From Cryptomeria japonica (Eukaryota > Streptophyta > Pinopsida > Cupressales > Cupressaceae): a stretch of 64,000 nt of DNA. The translations under genes were made by a program, and so were the position numbers. The notes beneath the pieces were generated by a model. That model saw nothing but the letters and a program-made list of their open reading frames with translations. It did not search any database and had not been told where the DNA came from. This document shows positions 1-11,621 of this stretch, piece after piece (position 1 is the stretch's first letter; the number at the start of each line of letters is the position of its first letter). The stretch is taken from positions 616,326,755 through 616,390,754 of the forward strand of contig NC_081409.1 in NCBI RefSeq assembly GCF_030272615.1, written 5' to 3'.

Positions 1-256
1 AAACCATCAATTGGTATAATAACATTCCTGCAAAATTCATTCTTATCAATGATTCTATCTCCTAAGACACCACAACCTCGAGCACATTTGGCCTTTTTAG
101 ATGAGCTATGTAGTTCGATGATTATATCTTCATCAAGACTCTTTCTAACTCCCCTTGAAGGGCGTGTCATGTTTAGTTGGATTAGGTTTTTCTAAATATG
201 GCCCAATTTCCAAGATGCAATTAACTCATCATCCAAGTGGCCAAACCATCCCTCTT
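1..256. other. no gene seen
   Basis: AT-rich sequence with no open frame, repeat terminus or RNA-like structure that I recognise. Confidence 0.4.
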
Positions 257-930
257 AGAATCCACAATCTTGTCAAGTCCTGATAGAGTTCTCACAAACC
301 ACATCGATAACCAACAAGTATCACACAACTTTGAATATGCCAAATGCTTTGCTTAAGGAAACTCTATTTGCAACCTAGTGTGAGCCCACAAACTCTGCAA
401 CTTTCTACACTGTCATAGCCGTGTTGCTCCGCTATGCCACCTATTTACCGGGCCCCACTCTTTCATATAGCCACATGAACGAATCATCCAACATAGCACC
501 TCTTCATTGGTCACGTCGTTATAGTTCATGCATGCAGTCTAAACTTTCGCAAAGCCTAACATTATAGCCCCATGTGTTTGGTCTAAACTTTTGCCTTCAC
601 AAAAGACCTTTCTATCACAGACTAGTCTAAGCATTAACTCTATGAATAGGCCCCAAGCTCGTCCCTTTTCTTCCCCTTTAATACACAACGATCTAAGCTA
701 TTGTCATCATCTCCACATGTCAATATGTTATTCCATTTAGTCTATTTTGTCTATCACATTTTGCTTGTTTTTTAACTAATAATCCCTTCACCCTAGCTAG
801 TGTCTCTCTTAGTTTCCACAACCATCTCGAGCCCTGATACAATTCTCACAACCGAGTCAGCAACCAATGATAATCAAACAACTTCAAATCTATGAAACGT
901 TTTGCCTAACGAAACTCTATTAGCAATACG
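257..930. repeat. pair of degenerate direct repeats (257-385 and 807-930)
   Basis: Two stretches of about 125 bp share an ordered series of words: a 'cttag..tccacaa' start, a 'cctgata.a.ttctcacaa' block, 'caaccaa', 'acaactt', and an 'aaactctatt.gcaa' end. They look like old copies of one dispersed repeat. The sequence between them (386-806) shows no gene or terminus. The 'ccctgata' block resembles the complement of a tRNA-Met primer site, but too weakly to call a retroelement. Confidence 0.45.
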
Positions 931-1750
931 AACAACATTCCAACAATATAATGTAATATATGTAAACTTTATTATTACTATTACTACTCAATAGCTTTTG
1001 AGGCAGGTACTTGCCACCACTAATTATTCTACTCCCATTTGAACACTTACAGCCCTTGGTGGCTGAAGGATGTGTGTTTTTAATGTTTCCCCATGGTAAT
1101 AGTTTTCTCATGTATCAGTAAGCATGAGTGACATTTGAGCTGCGAGCCTCACCATATATAGGATTGTTGATTAGCTCAAATGATTTAGAGTTCTCCTAAA
1201 AGCAAATGCCACATCCACACTCTCTTGATGAGGTCTTGACAGTTGTCTCTTGGAAGATTTTGTGAGAAAATTTTGGTAGCACTTTGCTTTAGATTGAACT
1301 CTTGAATTTTGAGCCATATCTTGCTCTAAATTTGGAAAAAATAAAAATTGAGAGATTGTAGAATTTGGGAGCACGTGCAGGCAGCCATGTCACAAGAAAA
1401 ATGGTTGGTAATTCCACCAGCTCATATCCAGTGGCCCCTCAAAGTCTTCTCCGAGAAAATTGGATGCTCCATTTTTCATGATGGAAATCCCATTTTTCCC
1501 TGTTTGGAAAGTTTCATTCTGGTACCTGTGAATGAAAAAGAGCACCAGTAGCCCACACTGAGGAATTAAATCCTTAGCTCTAGCACCCTGTTTTTACTCT
1601 GATGAAATTTGTTTTAAGTGTATTTCAATAAAACAAGATTTGTAGCATCAAATTCACTGTTTAGAGTCTGGACTACATAATACAATCATAATCTGAAATT
1701 TGAATAGTCTGAATCTTTATGGGAAAAACTGCTTAAATCAGAAGAAGACA
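931..1750. other. no gene seen
   Basis: Only short open frames in AT-rich DNA. No splice-consistent coding, RNA gene or repeat boundary was recognised. Confidence 0.4.
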
Positions 1751-1754
1751 GGAC

Positions 1755-2150
1755 ATGGATTATATATATATATATATGTTTTGATAAAAGAGGGGTAAAA
1801 ATTTATTAAACACAGAATTACAGAGCAGGAGGGGCTAGCAACCCAGCAGAGAACAAAACATTACACAACCATATCCTCATCAACTAAATGCTCCAACATG
1901 TGAGACAATTCCAAAGATAATTGTCCCTTCCACAATATTCCAACCCTGCATTTGATCAGGAGCCCATTTGACCAGACATGGATGATATATCAACAACCCA
2001 GCAGAGAACAAAACATTACACAACCTTATCCTCATCAACTAAATGCTTCAACATATGAGACAATCCCAAAGATAATTGTCCCCTATCCATAATATTCCAG
2101 CCCTGCATTCGATCAGAAGCCCATTTGGCCAGACATGGATGATATATTAT
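1755..2150 (-). pseudogene. tandemly duplicated LINE 3' end (RNase H C-terminus)
   Basis: On the minus strand 2135-2016 encodes 39 residues and a stop, beginning CLAKWASDRMQGWNI and ending HLVDEDKVV. This resembles the extreme C-terminus of the RNase H domain of plant LINE ORF2. The same stretch is repeated with substitutions in the adjacent unit: unit A is 1841-1995 and unit B is 1996-2150, a 155-bp period. Below unit A the minus strand runs into a 3'-UTR-like tail ending in a (TA)n microsatellite at about 1760-1777, the usual form of a LINE 3' end. The element is 5'-truncated just upstream of the CLAKW motif. It lies downstream of the transporter gene in the same orientation, so it could affect transcript ends. 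The LINE assignment comes from motif recognition and should be confirmed by alignment. Confidence 0.7.
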
Positions 2151-2630
2151 TGATCTGTGCTATGAAAGAATTTCCCACTGCAATATCTGCCATCTGGAAG
2201 CCACATGGCTGCATAAAAACTGGAAAAATAGGAAAAAACAATGCTTGCCATATAATACAACTGGAAATCAATGCTCTGTATGCTTGCCATTGATGATGAA
2301 AGCAGGCTTTCGCCACCAATGATTCTAAACATCAGAGTTCAAGCAAATGACAGCAGTTTTAACGTGGTAATTTGCATACCTAATCTATAAACAGATTTCT
2401 TTCTTATACAGCGGCCCTTACTTTTCCTGAAATTCTCATTGCAAACCAACTGATAATCTGGCAATACTTATTACTGAGCAGTACTGTCAGGGTACAATCT
2501 GGAGCAAAAGACTTCCCTCCATATATATTCCTATCATTTCAGGGCTGCAATTAAGTACCAGTTATAAAAATCATACTCCACCGGCTTACAAACTAACAGT
2601 CACATGTTTTGAGATTGTCAATAGAACAGA
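2151..2630 (-). other. 3' flank or 3' UTR of the transporter gene
   Basis: This lies directly downstream of the transporter stop codon on the minus strand. There is no open frame of note. No canonical AATAAA is obvious on the coding strand; AATAAG near 2465 is the closest match seen. It is presumably the 3' UTR plus spacer. Confidence 0.35.
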
Positions 2631-5600
2631 CTAGATATTTTTATAAACACCAGGTCTCAAGTCACTAGAAGAGGCTTGGCTCCTCTCCTCTGAATTTGGA
2701 TTTTTGCCATAGATATTTCTGTAGACAATCCTGGTCCTATAGACAAGTATCAAACTAAAGATTGTTGCAAGAACACATACTCCTGTCATGATCACAAAAG
2801 TGAGGAAAAAACATGATGGACCGTGGCATTCTAAGGACTTGTCATCATTAAGAGGTCCACCTGAGCTAGCAAAATCTGTGGCAGGTGAACTGAAGAATTG
2901 ATTTGGTTTCCTGTGCTGTTTCTCTGCTTCCTTGTCATAAAGACTACCAGCTATGAGACCTGAAAAGATAAGAGTTCCTGCTGGATTGGCCATGATGAAA
3001 AAGTTGTAAAATGTACCAAAATTCCTCAAACCAAAGATTTCAGAAGCAGTTGCTGGGATTATAGCCCAATGTGCACCATAGCCCATTCCCACAAGTAAGG
3101 TCCCCATATATAATGCCCCTGACCAGCCTAATGCAAAAAGCATGTGGCCAATTGCCATGATGACCTGTGCTGCTGCCATTGTCAGTGGCCGAGGGTACGC
3201 ATAATCCCTGTGGAAATGTCATAAACGGTAAGTACTATTTCCTCATCTAACAGCATAAGTTAAAAAATTAAACATTCTAGTGTAGTCCTTGCTGATAAAG
3301 GTCACAATATGTTGGAAAAGTGTTGAGATCTATGCATCAATGTACTGTGATCTGACAAGTTCTTTGCTTTAAAATTAGATATGGTATGAAAATCAAAGCA
3401 GTAAGATCCACAAAGATTTGAATGAAAGACAAGAGCTAGGAATGAAAATAACTTCCTACTTGCATATATGGGTTCTTATAAAACGTACAGAAAAGTTTAA
3501 TCAGAAACTGCAGTTGCAATTAATAGCACTCTAGAAAATTGATGAGTTCCTTCAGTTTAAGAAGCATGTGAAATCATTACTGTCGACCCACTTCCTACTT
3601 TTCACTTAGAGAATGAAAGCAAAAAAAAGCAAGAAATAACAAGAAGCTACATATATGTAGAGGGTGTTTGAACCTTACCTTGCAACAATTTCAGAAACAT
3701 ACCCACCACCAACACGCCCAAGAAAATTCCAAATGCTTATCATTGATACAAATATATGAGAGTTCTGGTAGCCCAATGACTGGCTAATCTGTCCAAGATT
3801 ATCAATCACGGTTAAACCTGATGCTGCTCCAAAGAACAGAGAGAAAAACATGAGCCAAAAATCAGCTTTTACTATAGCCTGCATCAAAGTGAAATTTTCC
3901 CCTCTCCGGGGTCCCTTTCTTCTTTTAATCCTTACAGCTCCTTCCGCGGCAGCATGCAACAAACGCGCCTGCAATTGGGCTATTCTTTTCTGTCTCTCCC
4001 TTTCTGGCAGAAGATCAATTTCCTTAGGCTTCTCATCTTCAATCTCACTCATAAGTACTTCATTCCAGTTCACACTCGAATCCTGTCTCTGATATCCTTG
4101 ACCAGTGTTGGATTGCTCTGATCCATTGGACTCTGGATTGCTACTATTAACCAATAGCGATTCTTCCAAACTACTGTGTTTAATGGTAGGATCAAGGTCT
4201 GCAGAGCTATAGTTACTCTTGCATGCAGAAATCAGGGGCAAAGCCAAAGGCAAAATCAAGATTAGCAGCAAGACAAGTGTGAATATCAAATTGACAATGT
4301 GTCCAATCTCAACAAAATCTTGCACAAGCATCACTCCTAACAAATATCCTGCCAGTAACAGACAAACACCATATAGAAAATTGAAATTGGAATGATCTGA
4401 AGGATCGGTTTCCTTATGACCTCCAACAGGTCTTAAAATAAACATCAGAGCAATGGCAATCATAGAAGGTCCAACCGCAACAATGAAGATAAAGGCTGCT
4501 TGATTCGGTGCAAACAAAGAAGCATAATACTGTGTAAGTATTGCCCCACAGAGACCTGTAAAACCTTTAAGAATCCCTACAACAGGTCCTCTGCTCTTAG
4601 GAAAGTTTTTCACGCAGGAAACCAGAGCAATAGTATTGAAATAAGTCTCACCATTCGTTCCTACGCCTATCAGGAGGCACACCTACAGCATATAACAATC
4701 ACAAAATCAAAAAGCCTTTCCCCCAAATACAGACTCTAATGGTTAAAAAGTTCAAAACTCACAAGATACATAGAACTCTCGATTGGCTGTGGTTATAATA
4801 TGAATCCTGGGTATGTAGTAAGATCATAGGCACTTCATGCAATTCAAGACTCAATTGAAGATAACGAGAAAGAATAATTAAAAAAAGAACTGCTTCCTCA
4901 GGGAAAAGGGTACATTACTTTAAGGGTTAAATCTCCAATGTCCTAGATCAATGCGTTCTCAATCACATTTAGCGAGAGAATTCAACTGCAGACATGGACT
5001 AACCCATGGTGGGAGTAATGTACCTTTAGGTTGAGCGGTGAACTGATAGGAAGATAGAGATCGCAAGGTCGATGGCCTGATGGCCTATAGGATTTCAATC
5101 TTTGCATAAATGAATTCTCCGTTTCAATACTTCGAACGCATTAATGCCCTCTGCAAATGGATGAGTACCCAAAGCACCTTGTGCGCTGCCAACAAAACTT
5201 GGAGTCCATTTCTTGCTATTGATTACTCAAGGGACTGAAATAATCAAGTTCATTGAAATAAATAGCCAAGAGAATTACCGTAACAGAACACTCAGTGAAA
5301 CTTGGGAAGCTGAGGGCATTTGTTGCCTTGACTGCAATGGATTCATCCAATAACCTGAGGACCATTGGGTGATCACTCCACCGAAGGGAGAGGAGGTTAA
5401 ATGGATTCAAATTTCAAGCTAATAATTGGGTTCAGTGATGAACATGGTTCTAGATAAAATTACACCTTTTTTGAGATTTAGAATGATCTCGATCCCTGGA
5501 AGTCACTTATACTAGTAATTCAATGCAATGAAAAAGTCGCCTCGTTCAGATTTCAAATACAAAAAAGAAAGAAGACTGGCACAGGTGCAAATGCAGTCCT

Positions 5601-6265
5601 AGTTGACTTTAATTCAAGAAAGACTCACCAGACCTGGTACCTAAGGTTCTGCACTGTGGCCACTTGGAAGCTTATATCTAAACTCAGTGTTGGCGCATGG
5701 GGTATTGAGTAGATCGCAGGCTTGAATCTTTGCATGTTAAAACTTTTCAATGGGTATCAGAGCCAGAGTTATCATTGGTATAAGAGAGCTCAAACTGAGG
5801 GGATTGTGAAAAGAACAATCTAAGCTTTCAGAAAGAACATCAAAGACTGATGGTGTGGATGAACAGGACAGCAAACAAAACTAAGGGAAATAAATGCATA
5901 AAAGAATGTTTTACAGATCAAGTAATTGAACTTACCATCCAAAATGGGATTTGGGGAACCTTGTGGCAAACAAGCAACCACAACCAGCCATACCCAACAA
6001 TGTTAAACAATGCACCCCACAGCATAATAGCCCAACCGGGCAAAAGCTCAGAGAAATACCCTCCAATCAGTCCCACAGCATCTCCAATGTCTTTAGCCAC
6101 TCCCAATGCATTGATCTGCTTCTGATTATACTTTAGGGAGCTTTTGATAACAGGTGACAAGCTTCCAAACACATACCCAATTCCAGCCCATGACTGCACC
6201 CATATGGCTGCAACCAACACAAGCCATCTGCTCTTGTACAGTCTTCTCAGATACCCAAATTCCAT
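2631..6265 (-). CDS. nodulin-like / NFD4-like MFS transporter, three exons, apparently intact
   Basis: Exon 1 is 6265-5936, exon 2 is 4682-3679 and exon 3 is 3207-2631. Both introns (5935-4683 and 3678-3208) have GT..AG ends: ATG|gtaagt, tgtag|GTG, CAAG|gtaagg, cacag|GG. The coding length is 1,911 nt, giving 636 residues and no internal stop. Residues 1-250 form the nodulin-like half, with motifs KSRWLVLVAAIWVQSWAGIG, FGSLSPVIKSSLKYNQ and TNGETYFNTIALVSCVKNFP. A hydrophilic loop at about 260-375 ends in the basic stretch RIKRRKGPRRGENFTL. The second half has GLTVIDNLGQISQSLGY, FLGRVGGGYVSE, GYGAHWAIIPATASEIFGL and FYNFFIMANPAGTLIFSG. These fit the plant family annotated as NUCLEAR FUSION DEFECTIVE 4-like, multi-pass proteins of about 550-650 residues with poorly known substrates. 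The ATG at 6265 was chosen because it starts the family's usual N-terminus. A TATATATA on the coding strand at about 6308-6301 is too close to this ATG to be a confident promoter. No pseudogene signs were seen. Confidence 0.95.
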
Positions 6266-6569
6266 ATTTCTTTACCAGCCTAATTGAAACGGAGTCCTGG
6301 TATATATAACAAAAGTTAGTTTATATTCTAGACCATTTGGATAACAGTCGAGGCAGACTGAATCCACATCAAAACTAACCAGAACTGCCAAAAGTGAACA
6401 ATGATCAGAGTACTTTAAATTCTTCGGTTTCTTCTTCCTTCTCCGTAAAGACGGTTTTTACCCATTTACCGTTGCTATTCCCATGCGTCAAATGGACAGG
6501 TTGCCTAATTTGACCTGGAATGTAGATATAGAGCTTTTTATAAAGCACGTTCTTCTTACATGAACGACC

Positions 6570-7860
6570 GAGACTCATTCCTGTATCTGCGGAGTAACCC
6601 TGTAGCGTTGATGAGAAGCCAGCAATGCCACTTGTCCAAACCAATTGGATACCGACGTTATTTTTTAGTGTTTGTGTTGATGTGAACTTTCCATTGCAAA
6701 TGGACGATTTTTTATATGTGTTAGATATCTTCCTTTTTAAGTGTTGGATGACATTTTTTTGTTAGAAGTTAAGAATTGAGGGGTATCTATTTTGTCAAAG
6801 TTATGGAGATACGATTTCGATTTCAGTCTTATTTCTTATATAATATCATAAACAATCCAGACTCATTCATGTATATGTGGATTTAAACCTGTGCTGATAT
6901 CTTCTGTTTTAAATGTCAAGTATTGAGGGATGCATAAAGTGCATGCTGACATTTTTTTGGCTAGAAGTTACGGACCGAAGGGTATCCATTCTGTCAAAGT
7001 TATCAAGGAATGGTCCCAACTTTATTCCTTATATCATACTTCTGGAAGTTTTGGTCCTTGAGGAATAGTGTAATCAAGAAATATACCATCACCCCTATCA
7101 ATTGTACTCAACCAAGTAAACGGCTTAGACTCATTCCTGTGGAGTAATCCTGCAGTGCAGATGAGAAGCCAGCAAGAGTGCTGGTCAAAACTAATTGGAT
7201 ACTTGATGTTATTTTTAGTGTGTGTGTTGATCTGAAACTTCTGCATTGATTTATATGCACAATGGGATGTTTTTTTAGTGGAGGATATTATATGTCTATC
7301 TTCGGATTAAGTGTCAAGGATTGAGGGGAGCACAAGCTCATGCTAACACCTCATTTGTTAGGACTCAAGCACTGAGAGGAGCATGAGGTTATGCTAATAT
7401 CTCTTTGGCTAGAAGTCAAGGACTGAAGGGCATCCATTCCGCCAAAGTCATCAAGGCATGATCTCAGTCTCTTTGTATCGTACCTATGTGAGTTTTGATC
7501 TTGGTGAACAGTGTATCAAGGAACATACCATCACCCTCATCAATTATGCTCAATCAACTGAACTAAAAAAACTTTTAATTAGATTAAATATGATAAATAA
7601 CAGAATCATTCCAAACAAAACCCAACCTAAGAAAACTATCTTCTGGAGTAAAGGACTGGAGGGTATCCATTCTGCCGAAGTAATCAGACATGATCTCAGT
7701 CTCATTCCTTGTATCATACCTCTACTGATTTTGATCCTGTAAACAGTATATCAAAGAATCTATCATCACCCTCATCAATTATGCTCAACCAATTAAATTA
7801 AAACAACTTTTAATTATAACTGAATCATTTCAAACAAAACCCAACCTTAAAAACTATCTT
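6570..7860. repeat. degenerate direct repeats upstream of the transporter gene
   Basis: Several words recur in order. A '..tgatgagaagccagcaa...aattggata' block lies at about 6608 and 7156. A 'gaagt.a.g.a..gaggg.atc.attc.g.caaagt' block lies near 6763, 6964, 7412 and 7644. An 'aacagt.tatcaa.gaa.' block followed by 'catcaccc.catcaatt' lies near 7060, 7508 and 7740. Spacing is irregular (about 200-450 bp), so this is an old amplified repeat. It begins about 300 bp 5' of the transporter start codon. Confidence 0.6.
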
Positions 7861-8199
7861 CCCTGGCCCCCCCGGCTACAACATTAGGTTAAAATTGAAA
7901 TAATGCCACTCACCTGTGGCGGCTTTTGCTTCTGTTAAAGCGTTAGCATGACGTTGCAAAAACATGAACCTATATCTTCATGGGTTGCGAGATGAGCGGT
8001 AGAATGTGGAACAAGGACAGGACACAGGAAGTCGGACCCACATTGCTAGTTCGTCACTTTCTGCTCTCTTGGATTCGATATTTGTGACACAGATTGCAAC
8101 ATCTATCTCTAAGTCACAGAATAGTTTCTGAATGGTATCTAGGAAGGCTCAAGAGATGCAGACATCAGTTTGCAATCTGTTTTTTTATGCATCTAATTC

Positions 8200-8485
8200 A
8201 AGTTCTGTAAGGTAAGATATGTGCATTTTATTTATAGTACAAATAGGTGAAAGAATATGGAAAAGTTACATATTATTATAGGTCATAAGTCATCTGTAGA
8301 TCTATAAACAGATTATTTGGTATTATAAATTATAAGTCATCTATAGATCTACAAACAAATAGTCTGATATATGTAGACTGTAAACAGATCAACTGATATT
8401 GTAGACTGTAAGTCATTTTCTAGACATAAACAAATCGGCTGGTATATGTAGACCATAAACAGATTACCTGTGGACTATAAAAAAA
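8200..8485. repeat. degenerate short tandem repeats of about 30-45 bp
   Basis: About five imperfect copies of a unit built from 'gtagactgtaa', 'aagtcatct.tagatct' and 'aaacagat.a.ctgatat' follow one another. This is satellite-like and no coding sequence overlaps it. Confidence 0.6.
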
Positions 8486-8690
8486 TCCATTTCCATCTAT
8501 TTCTATTTCCTACTATACTTTCAATCATTATCCAAACATACAAATGTCATAAATAAAAAAAGAAAAGTCCGAACCAGCATGGATTAATATCGTTTGTCCC
8601 GGTGCATATCAATGGTATTTGTTGGATAATTTTGCTGTAGCAATCTATATTGATGATGTCCGTAGTGGGGCTGCAAGCCAAGCAGTAGTC

Positions 8691-8783
8691 AAGAAAAAAC
8701 AAGTAACAGAGAGTCACTTGCATCCGTTCAAATTTTATATTTTGCCAATGGATTGGAATGCCAAGAAAAAACAAGTAACAGAG
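8691..8783 (+). repeat. exact 21-bp direct repeat, 72 bp apart
   Basis: The 21-bp word beginning aagaaaaaacaag and ending taacagag occurs at 8691-8711 and again at 8763-8783. It lies inside a short open frame that I take to be spurious. Confidence 0.7.
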
Positions 8784-8929
8784 CTTTCAGCAATTTCTTT
8801 TTGGGCTTAATATAAAATATTTATCATAAGCTGAGTTGTAGTTCAAACATCTCAGCTTTTTATTTTAAGTATTTCCTTGATAGGAATGTGGTCATCTATC
8901 AGATTGGGAGAATCAGTACATTAAAATAT

Positions 8930-9770
8930 ATACCCCTCTTATGAAATATGATAAGCTTAAAATTTAAGGAATGAAGAAAAGAGATGACATATGATAAGTA
9001 GTAGGAATGAAGAAAAGAGATATATATGATAAGTAGTAGTTCAGATAGTTCAGATGTTTAATTTATTTGTTAATGATAAAAAATGCGGTCATTTGATAGT
9101 GAACATCAGAATATTCTTTTGTTATAAAATCTGATAAGCTTAAAATTCAAGGAATGAAGAGAAGAGATGATATAAAAGAAAATTAAATCTTATACAATTT
9201 GTACATGAGAAAATGAAGATTATATCATATTACAAAATATAATAATAATAAGAGTAAACTTTAAGAGTCAAAAGAGGACATCACATAAGATATTTTTTTG
9301 TACAACTTATACATGATAGTAATTAGCTTGTACCATCTTTGATATAAAATATGGTGAAAGTATTTAACTTATGAGATGAAGAAAAAAGAAGCTTTGAGAG
9401 GTAAAAAAATTAATAAATCATACACAATTTTTTATCTTATTTGAACTTGCTAAAGTGAGATTCTATCATCATTACTATTAATTTTATATATATGATAGAC
9501 ATGGATGAGATGAAGAGAAAAGAGGACTTAGATAGGGGAAAGAAGCATAAACAAAATTATATTTTATTTGGACATGCTAATACCTAGTGAGATTCTATCA
9601 TCATTACTATTAACTTTATTTTATGACATGTATAGGGTGGGGTGAAGAGAAGGAGAACATGAAAGGAGACAAAATCATTCACAATTTTATATCTTATTTG
9701 GAAATAATAATAGTGATATTCAATCATCATTACTAGGCTATTGAGTTTTATTTATGATATGTGTGGGGTT
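8930..9770. repeat. cluster of degenerate tandem repeats
   Basis: A 'gataagcttaaaatt.aaggaatgaag' word appears near 8950 and 9130, with a local 35-bp duplication at about 8968-9038. From 9380 a second unit with 'cttatttg.a' then 'gatt.tatcatcattacta' recurs near 9459, 9591 and 9715, a period of about 125-132 bp. No transposon termini are visible. Confidence 0.55.
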
Positions 9771-11616
9771 GGAAGTCAGTTAAAACATGGGTGATGGAGA
9801 TAGTTATAACCAACTATTAAAATCTACATTTTTGGGAATGGATTGGAAAATAGAGATAAACTAGGTAAGAGAGCTTCCATCAAATTTTTTTTGTAAATGA
9901 TCGAAATATTATGATAATAGTGTAGTGCAATTTTTACACTCCATTTTCACTTATTTTTCCTACTACATCTTATCTTTGTTTTCTCCTTCTCCTTGACTTT
10001 GTTTGGTGTTGTGGTGCCTTCACAGTGATAATTGATACAAGATAATTCAACTAAAATGCATTCTTATGTCTCCATTGAACTCCAGTGTTCCCCTATTTGT
10101 GTTCCTAGCCCTCTATGTTAATATCAAATTGAAGAGATTTCAATGGCATTATTTCATACCTTCATGCTCTAGTCCCTTCCTTGCTATAGTAATGATCAAC
10201 TTTTCCTTGTTGCAACTAAACTCTAAGTTCTCATCCATGGTGGTCTTCTCCTAAGTTTCCAAAATTGGAGTGTTGTGTTTATTAGAGGTCTCAATCTTCA
10301 TCAATCATTGGACTTAAATGATTTGATGGTATACAAGAGTTTGGGTTCCTTTTACATTTTTTGTTATTCTAAACTCCTACCATTGGTTGATGCATGACTA
10401 CATGAGATTTTTATTGATTCACAAGGCTCTCTGATGTGTTAATGATAAATGTCAGTCCAAAGGCCTTTAGTTATTAGATCATTTATTGGGTGTTTGTGTC
10501 AACCATTTGATCTTACTTCTCAAAGATCCAACCTCAACAATTTAGCATGTCAATAGTGTTATGTGGGGGGCTCCTACTATCTAAAGGTGTTTTTAGATTT
10601 TTATGCTAGATTACACTTGTGATAGTTGTTTAATCTATTTTGAACCAATGACTTGTACCAAATAGCCCTTTTATGCAGCTTTGTTAAATGTTTAGCTCTC
10701 TTGCATAACACTTTATGGCTCATACAACCTATTTGAATGTCATATGTGGAAATATAATGCTTATCATCGTACCATTAGTATCTTATCAATAAGGAGAAAA
10801 TGAAAAGATGATAAGGCAACCCTGGATTGTCTAGCATATATGAAGAAAGTCTTGAACACACAATTTATGTGTTTATGGCTTGAGTGCTATTATAATTTTG
10901 GAAATTTGAGAATACACCATTTTATGTGTGTGTGTATGAATTAGATGGCATGATGCAAATGTAGATCATTTATTTTGTTTAAATCTTTAAAAAGTTGCTA
11001 TAAGTTTTTTTATTAAACTGGATAATTTTACTTGTGGGAATGAGAAATTGCTACAACATTAAGATGCAATAATCATGTAATAAGTATACATGGTATTATA
11101 AAAAAGTAAAAAAATACATCATTTTAAGAGGCATAAATTTAGATACTAAATAGTCAAGGCAGTGCCAAAGATTACACATGAAAAAACCCTGACTTCAATT
11201 TTATAATTTAAAGTACATACACCATCCTTCACGCTTGTGAACCAATTAAATGAGAATGGTGGGGACATACCTAGGTTGAGCATCACAATAACCCTCAACA
11301 ATCTAATGAAATTTATCCTTGTCAACTAATGTTGGTCATACCATTATACTATATATTTATTTTCAATCATGTTGACTTGTGTCTTCTTAAATCCAAATCC
11401 ATCTTGAGGGGAATCTATCTATGCACACATATGTAGGAATTTCAACATCCACCCTAATGTTCAAGTTATCCACTTATGGAGAGTCTGTGAGAATTTTTTG
11501 ACCATCTTAGAGGATTTTGATTGTATGCCTATTACATTTTTACTATCCACTCTATGCATGCGATACTTACAAAATTAGATTTACTCATGCACGATAATAA
11601 TTTTCTAATCTTATGT
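9771..11616. other. no gene seen
   Basis: AT-rich intergenic DNA. The longest frame (10066-10254) is hydrophobic, short and has no recognisable motif. Probably decayed repeat. Confidence 0.4.
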
Positions 11617-11621
11617 GAACT

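Noticed and set aside
6300-6310. TATATATA as core promoter of the transporter gene
   Set aside because: It is only about 36 bp from the start codon, leaving almost no 5' UTR. A more distal start or a UTR intron is at least as likely.
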